A model generated the notes under the pieces. That model did not search any database and was not told the origin of the DNA. It was given only the letters and a program-made list of their open reading frames with translations. A stretch of 7,624 nucleotides of DNA from Clostridia bacterium (GTDB lineage Bacteria > Bacillota > Clostridia > UMGS1883), in contig JAFUJG010000360.1 in the NCBI GenBank assembly GCA_017468215.1, positions 1-7,624 on the forward strand. Reading direction: 5' to 3'. Positions 6,561-7,624 of this stretch are shown piece by piece (the stretch's first letter is position 1; each line of letters opens with the position of its first letter). A program made the position numbers and the translations under genes.

Positions 6561-6593
6561 ACTACCAACCTACCGAGTAGGTTGGTAGTATTA
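6557..6593. promoter_or_regulatory. Perfect 17-base inverted repeat, probable repressor operator
   Basis: TAATACTACCAACCTAC (6557-6573) is the exact reverse complement of GTAGGTTGGTAGTATTA (6577-6593), separated by CGA. It overlaps the last four bases of the -10 box and spans the expected start site. Most of the left arm is therefore not transcribed, and the symmetry is best explained as a binding site for a dimeric protein that blocks RNA polymerase. The composition (ACCAACCTACC...) is of the kind bound by TetR- or Rrf2/CymR-type regulators, but I cannot assign the regulator, and none is encoded in the window. The transcribed part could still fold as a seven-pair 5'-terminal hairpin (AACCTAC/GTAGGTT), which might stabilise the mRNA. 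No T-run follows, so it is not a terminator. Confidence 0.85.
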
Positions 6594-6607
6594 CTGGGGG
6601 CGTAAAT

Positions 6608-6670
6608 ATGGGAAACTATTTTGAAGAATTAGTCCGTGAAAACTTTCGTTTTGGCCGAATGTGTAAGTAA
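6608..6670 (+). CDS. Putative 20-residue leader peptide upstream of metY
   Basis: ATG 6608 is preceded at seven bases by GGGGG (6596-6600), which can pair with the anti-Shine-Dalgarno sequence with one G-U wobble. The ORF encodes MGNYFEELVRENFRFGRMCK and stops at TAA 6668-6670. It is the first possible gene on the mRNA and ends 55 bases before metY. The last codons are Met18, Cys19, Lys20 and stop, a suggestive pairing because the downstream enzyme makes homocysteine, the precursor of methionine. Codons 12-16 (part of Asn-Phe-Arg-Phe-Gly, 6643-6653) carry the sequence complementary to the metY ribosome-binding region. I do not recognise the peptide. It could be a true regulatory leader or a chance short frame. 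The arguments for a leader are the binding site, the position and the complementarity. Confidence 0.6.
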   Translation: MGNYFEELVRENFRFGRMCK

Positions 6671-6719
6671 GTTTATACAATGCTGAACAAATTATATCAT
6701 TTTACAAAACGAAAGGAAG
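6643..6719 (+). promoter_or_regulatory. Possible translational attenuator hairpin hiding the metY ribosome binding site
   Basis: CTTTCGTTTTG (6643-6653, inside the leader ORF) is perfectly complementary to CAAAACGAAAG (6705-6715). The 3' arm covers the AAAG of the metY binding site AAAGGAAG (6712-6719). An alternative register keeps ten pairs (6644-6653 with 6705-6714) and adds AAAC (6640-6643) with GTTT (6719-6722), enclosing the GGAA. The 51-base loop contains the leader stop codon. A ribosome paused at the Met18 or Cys19 codons (6659-6664) would cover the 5' arm and leave the metY site open. The pairing is read directly; the mechanism is inferred. Confidence 0.5.
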
Positions 6720-6725
6720 TTTATT

Positions 6726-7624
6726 ATGAGTAACTATAAATTTGAAACCTTGCAGCTTCATGTAGGACAGGAAAATCCAGACAGTGCAACAGGTGCCCGT
6801 GCGGTGCCGATTTACCAGACCACATCTTACGTATTTGACAATTGTGCTCATGCGGCAGCAAGATTTAATCTTGAGGATGCAGGTAACATTTACGGAAGGC
6901 TTACAAATTCAACACAGGATGTTCTGGAAAAACGCATTGCCGCATTGGAAGGCGGTGTTGCTGCTTTGGCGGTAGCATCGGGCGCAGCTGCCATTACATA
7001 TGTACTTCAGGCTTTAGCTCAAAACGGAGGTCATATTTTAGCACAAAAAACTATTTATGGCGGAAGCTATAACCTTTTAGCTCATACTCTCCCTAATTTT
7101 GGTATAGAGGCAACATTTGTGGATATTCATAATTTGGCAGAGGTTGAAAATGCAATAAAAGACAACACACGTGGAATTTATATTGAAACCCTTGGCAACC
7201 CTAACAGCGACATTCCCGATATTGAAGCATTGAGTGCGATTGCCCATAAATACAGTGTGCCGTTAGTGGTGGATAACACCTTCGCTACTCCTTATTTTCT
7301 TCGTCCTATTGAGCATGGGGCAGACATTGTTGTTCACTCTGCAACCAAGTTTATTGGTGGGCACGGAACTACTTTAGGCGGTATTATTGTGGATTCGGGC
7401 AATTTTGATTGGGGAAGCACAGGAAAATATCCTGCAATTTCTCAATCTAACCCCAGCTATCATGGTGTTTCTTTTACAGCTGCGGCAGGAAAGGCAGCAT
7501 TTGTGACATACATCCGTGCAATATTGCTCCGTGACACTGGTGCTACAATCTCACCTTTTGCATCATTTCTTCTTTTGCAGGGCGTAGAGACACTATCCTT
7601 GCGATTGGAGCGTCATGCGGAAAA
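6726..7624 (+). CDS. metY: O-acetylhomoserine sulfhydrylase (O-acetylhomoserine aminocarboxypropyltransferase), 3' end outside the window
   Basis: This is a PLP-dependent cytosolic enzyme of the Cys/Met metabolism family. It converts O-acetyl-L-homoserine plus sulfide to L-homocysteine and acetate, the direct sulfhydrylation route to methionine. The frame from ATG 6726 runs open for 299 codons to the window end. The family is usually about 425-430 residues, so roughly 130 are missing. Binding site AAAGGAAG (6712-6719) is six bases before the ATG. Landmarks: LQLHVGQ (9-15), PIYQTTSYVF (28-37), IYGRLTNSTQ with Tyr56 and Arg58 of the cofactor phosphate site, SGAAAI (85-90), ETLGNPN (154-160), VVDNTFATPY with Asp183 for the PLP ring nitrogen, and HSATKFIGGHGT with Schiff-base Lys208. 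The following LGGIIVDSGNFDW is typical of O-acetylhomoserine sulfhydrylases rather than cystathionine gamma-synthase or gamma-lyase. Exact sulfur donor and acyl-donor preference cannot be read here. The gene sits behind a consensus promoter, an inverted-repeat operator and a probable leader peptide. Confidence 0.95.
   Translation, partial: MSNYKFETLQLHVGQENPDSATGARAVPIYQTTSYVFDNCAHAAARFNLEDAGNIYGRLTNSTQDVLEKRIAALEGGVAALAVASGAAAITYVLQALAQNGGHILAQKTIYGGSYNLLAHTLPNFGIEATFVDIHNLAEVENAIKDNTRGIYIETLGNPNSDIPDIEALSAIAHKYSVPLVVDNTFATPYFLRPIEHGADIVVHSATKFIGGHGTTLGGIIVDSGNFDWGSTGKYPAISQSNPSYHGVSFTAAAGKAAFVTYIRAILLRDTGATISPFASFLLLQGVETLSLRLERHAE

Noticed and set aside
6570..6725. SAM riboswitch or T-box in front of metY
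   Set aside because: No T-box core (GGTGGTACCGCG-like) and no SAM-riboswitch-like junction followed by a terminator can be seen; only the operator, the short ORF and the SD-complementary segment are present.

Overview
The window reads as chromosomal DNA of an anaerobic, low-to-moderate GC Gram-positive bacterium of the class Clostridia, probably a gut-type lineage. The support is strong AGGAGG-type ribosome binding sites, sigma-A promoters with 17-base spacers, a phenylalanine T-box leader in front of pheST, and protein sequences of clostridial character. No mobile element, CRISPR array, rRNA or tRNA was seen.

Bases 1-610 hold a small plus-strand unit: a TM2-type membrane protein gene interrupted by a one-base frameshift, then an intact gene for a 73-residue protein of unknown function, closed by a strong intrinsic terminator. 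Bases 712-2222 hold a single gene with its own near-consensus promoter. It encodes a secreted protein with a transglutaminase-like Cys-His-Asp domain. It converges on pheT, and one hairpin with T-runs on both sides (2227-2255) can terminate both transcripts.

Bases 2271-6020 on the minus strand are the phenylalanyl-tRNA synthetase operon: promoter, T-box leader with a UUC (Phe) specifier and a terminator/antiterminator switch, pheS (350 residues), then pheT (786 residues), with 13 bases between the two genes. Back to back with it, tspO (151 residues, five membrane segments) runs on the plus strand.

From 6532 to the window end lies an O-acetylhomoserine sulfhydrylase gene (metY-type, 3' end outside the window) with an elaborate control region. 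A consensus promoter is followed by a perfect 17-base inverted repeat that overlaps the -10 box and the expected transcription start. Next comes a 20-codon leader ORF ending Met-Cys-Lys-stop, and then an 11-base segment of that ORF perfectly complementary to the metY ribosome-binding region. The arrangement suggests repressor control of transcription plus ribosome-stalling control of translation, tied to methionine or cysteine supply. It is the most interesting part of the window and I do not recognise it as a described system.
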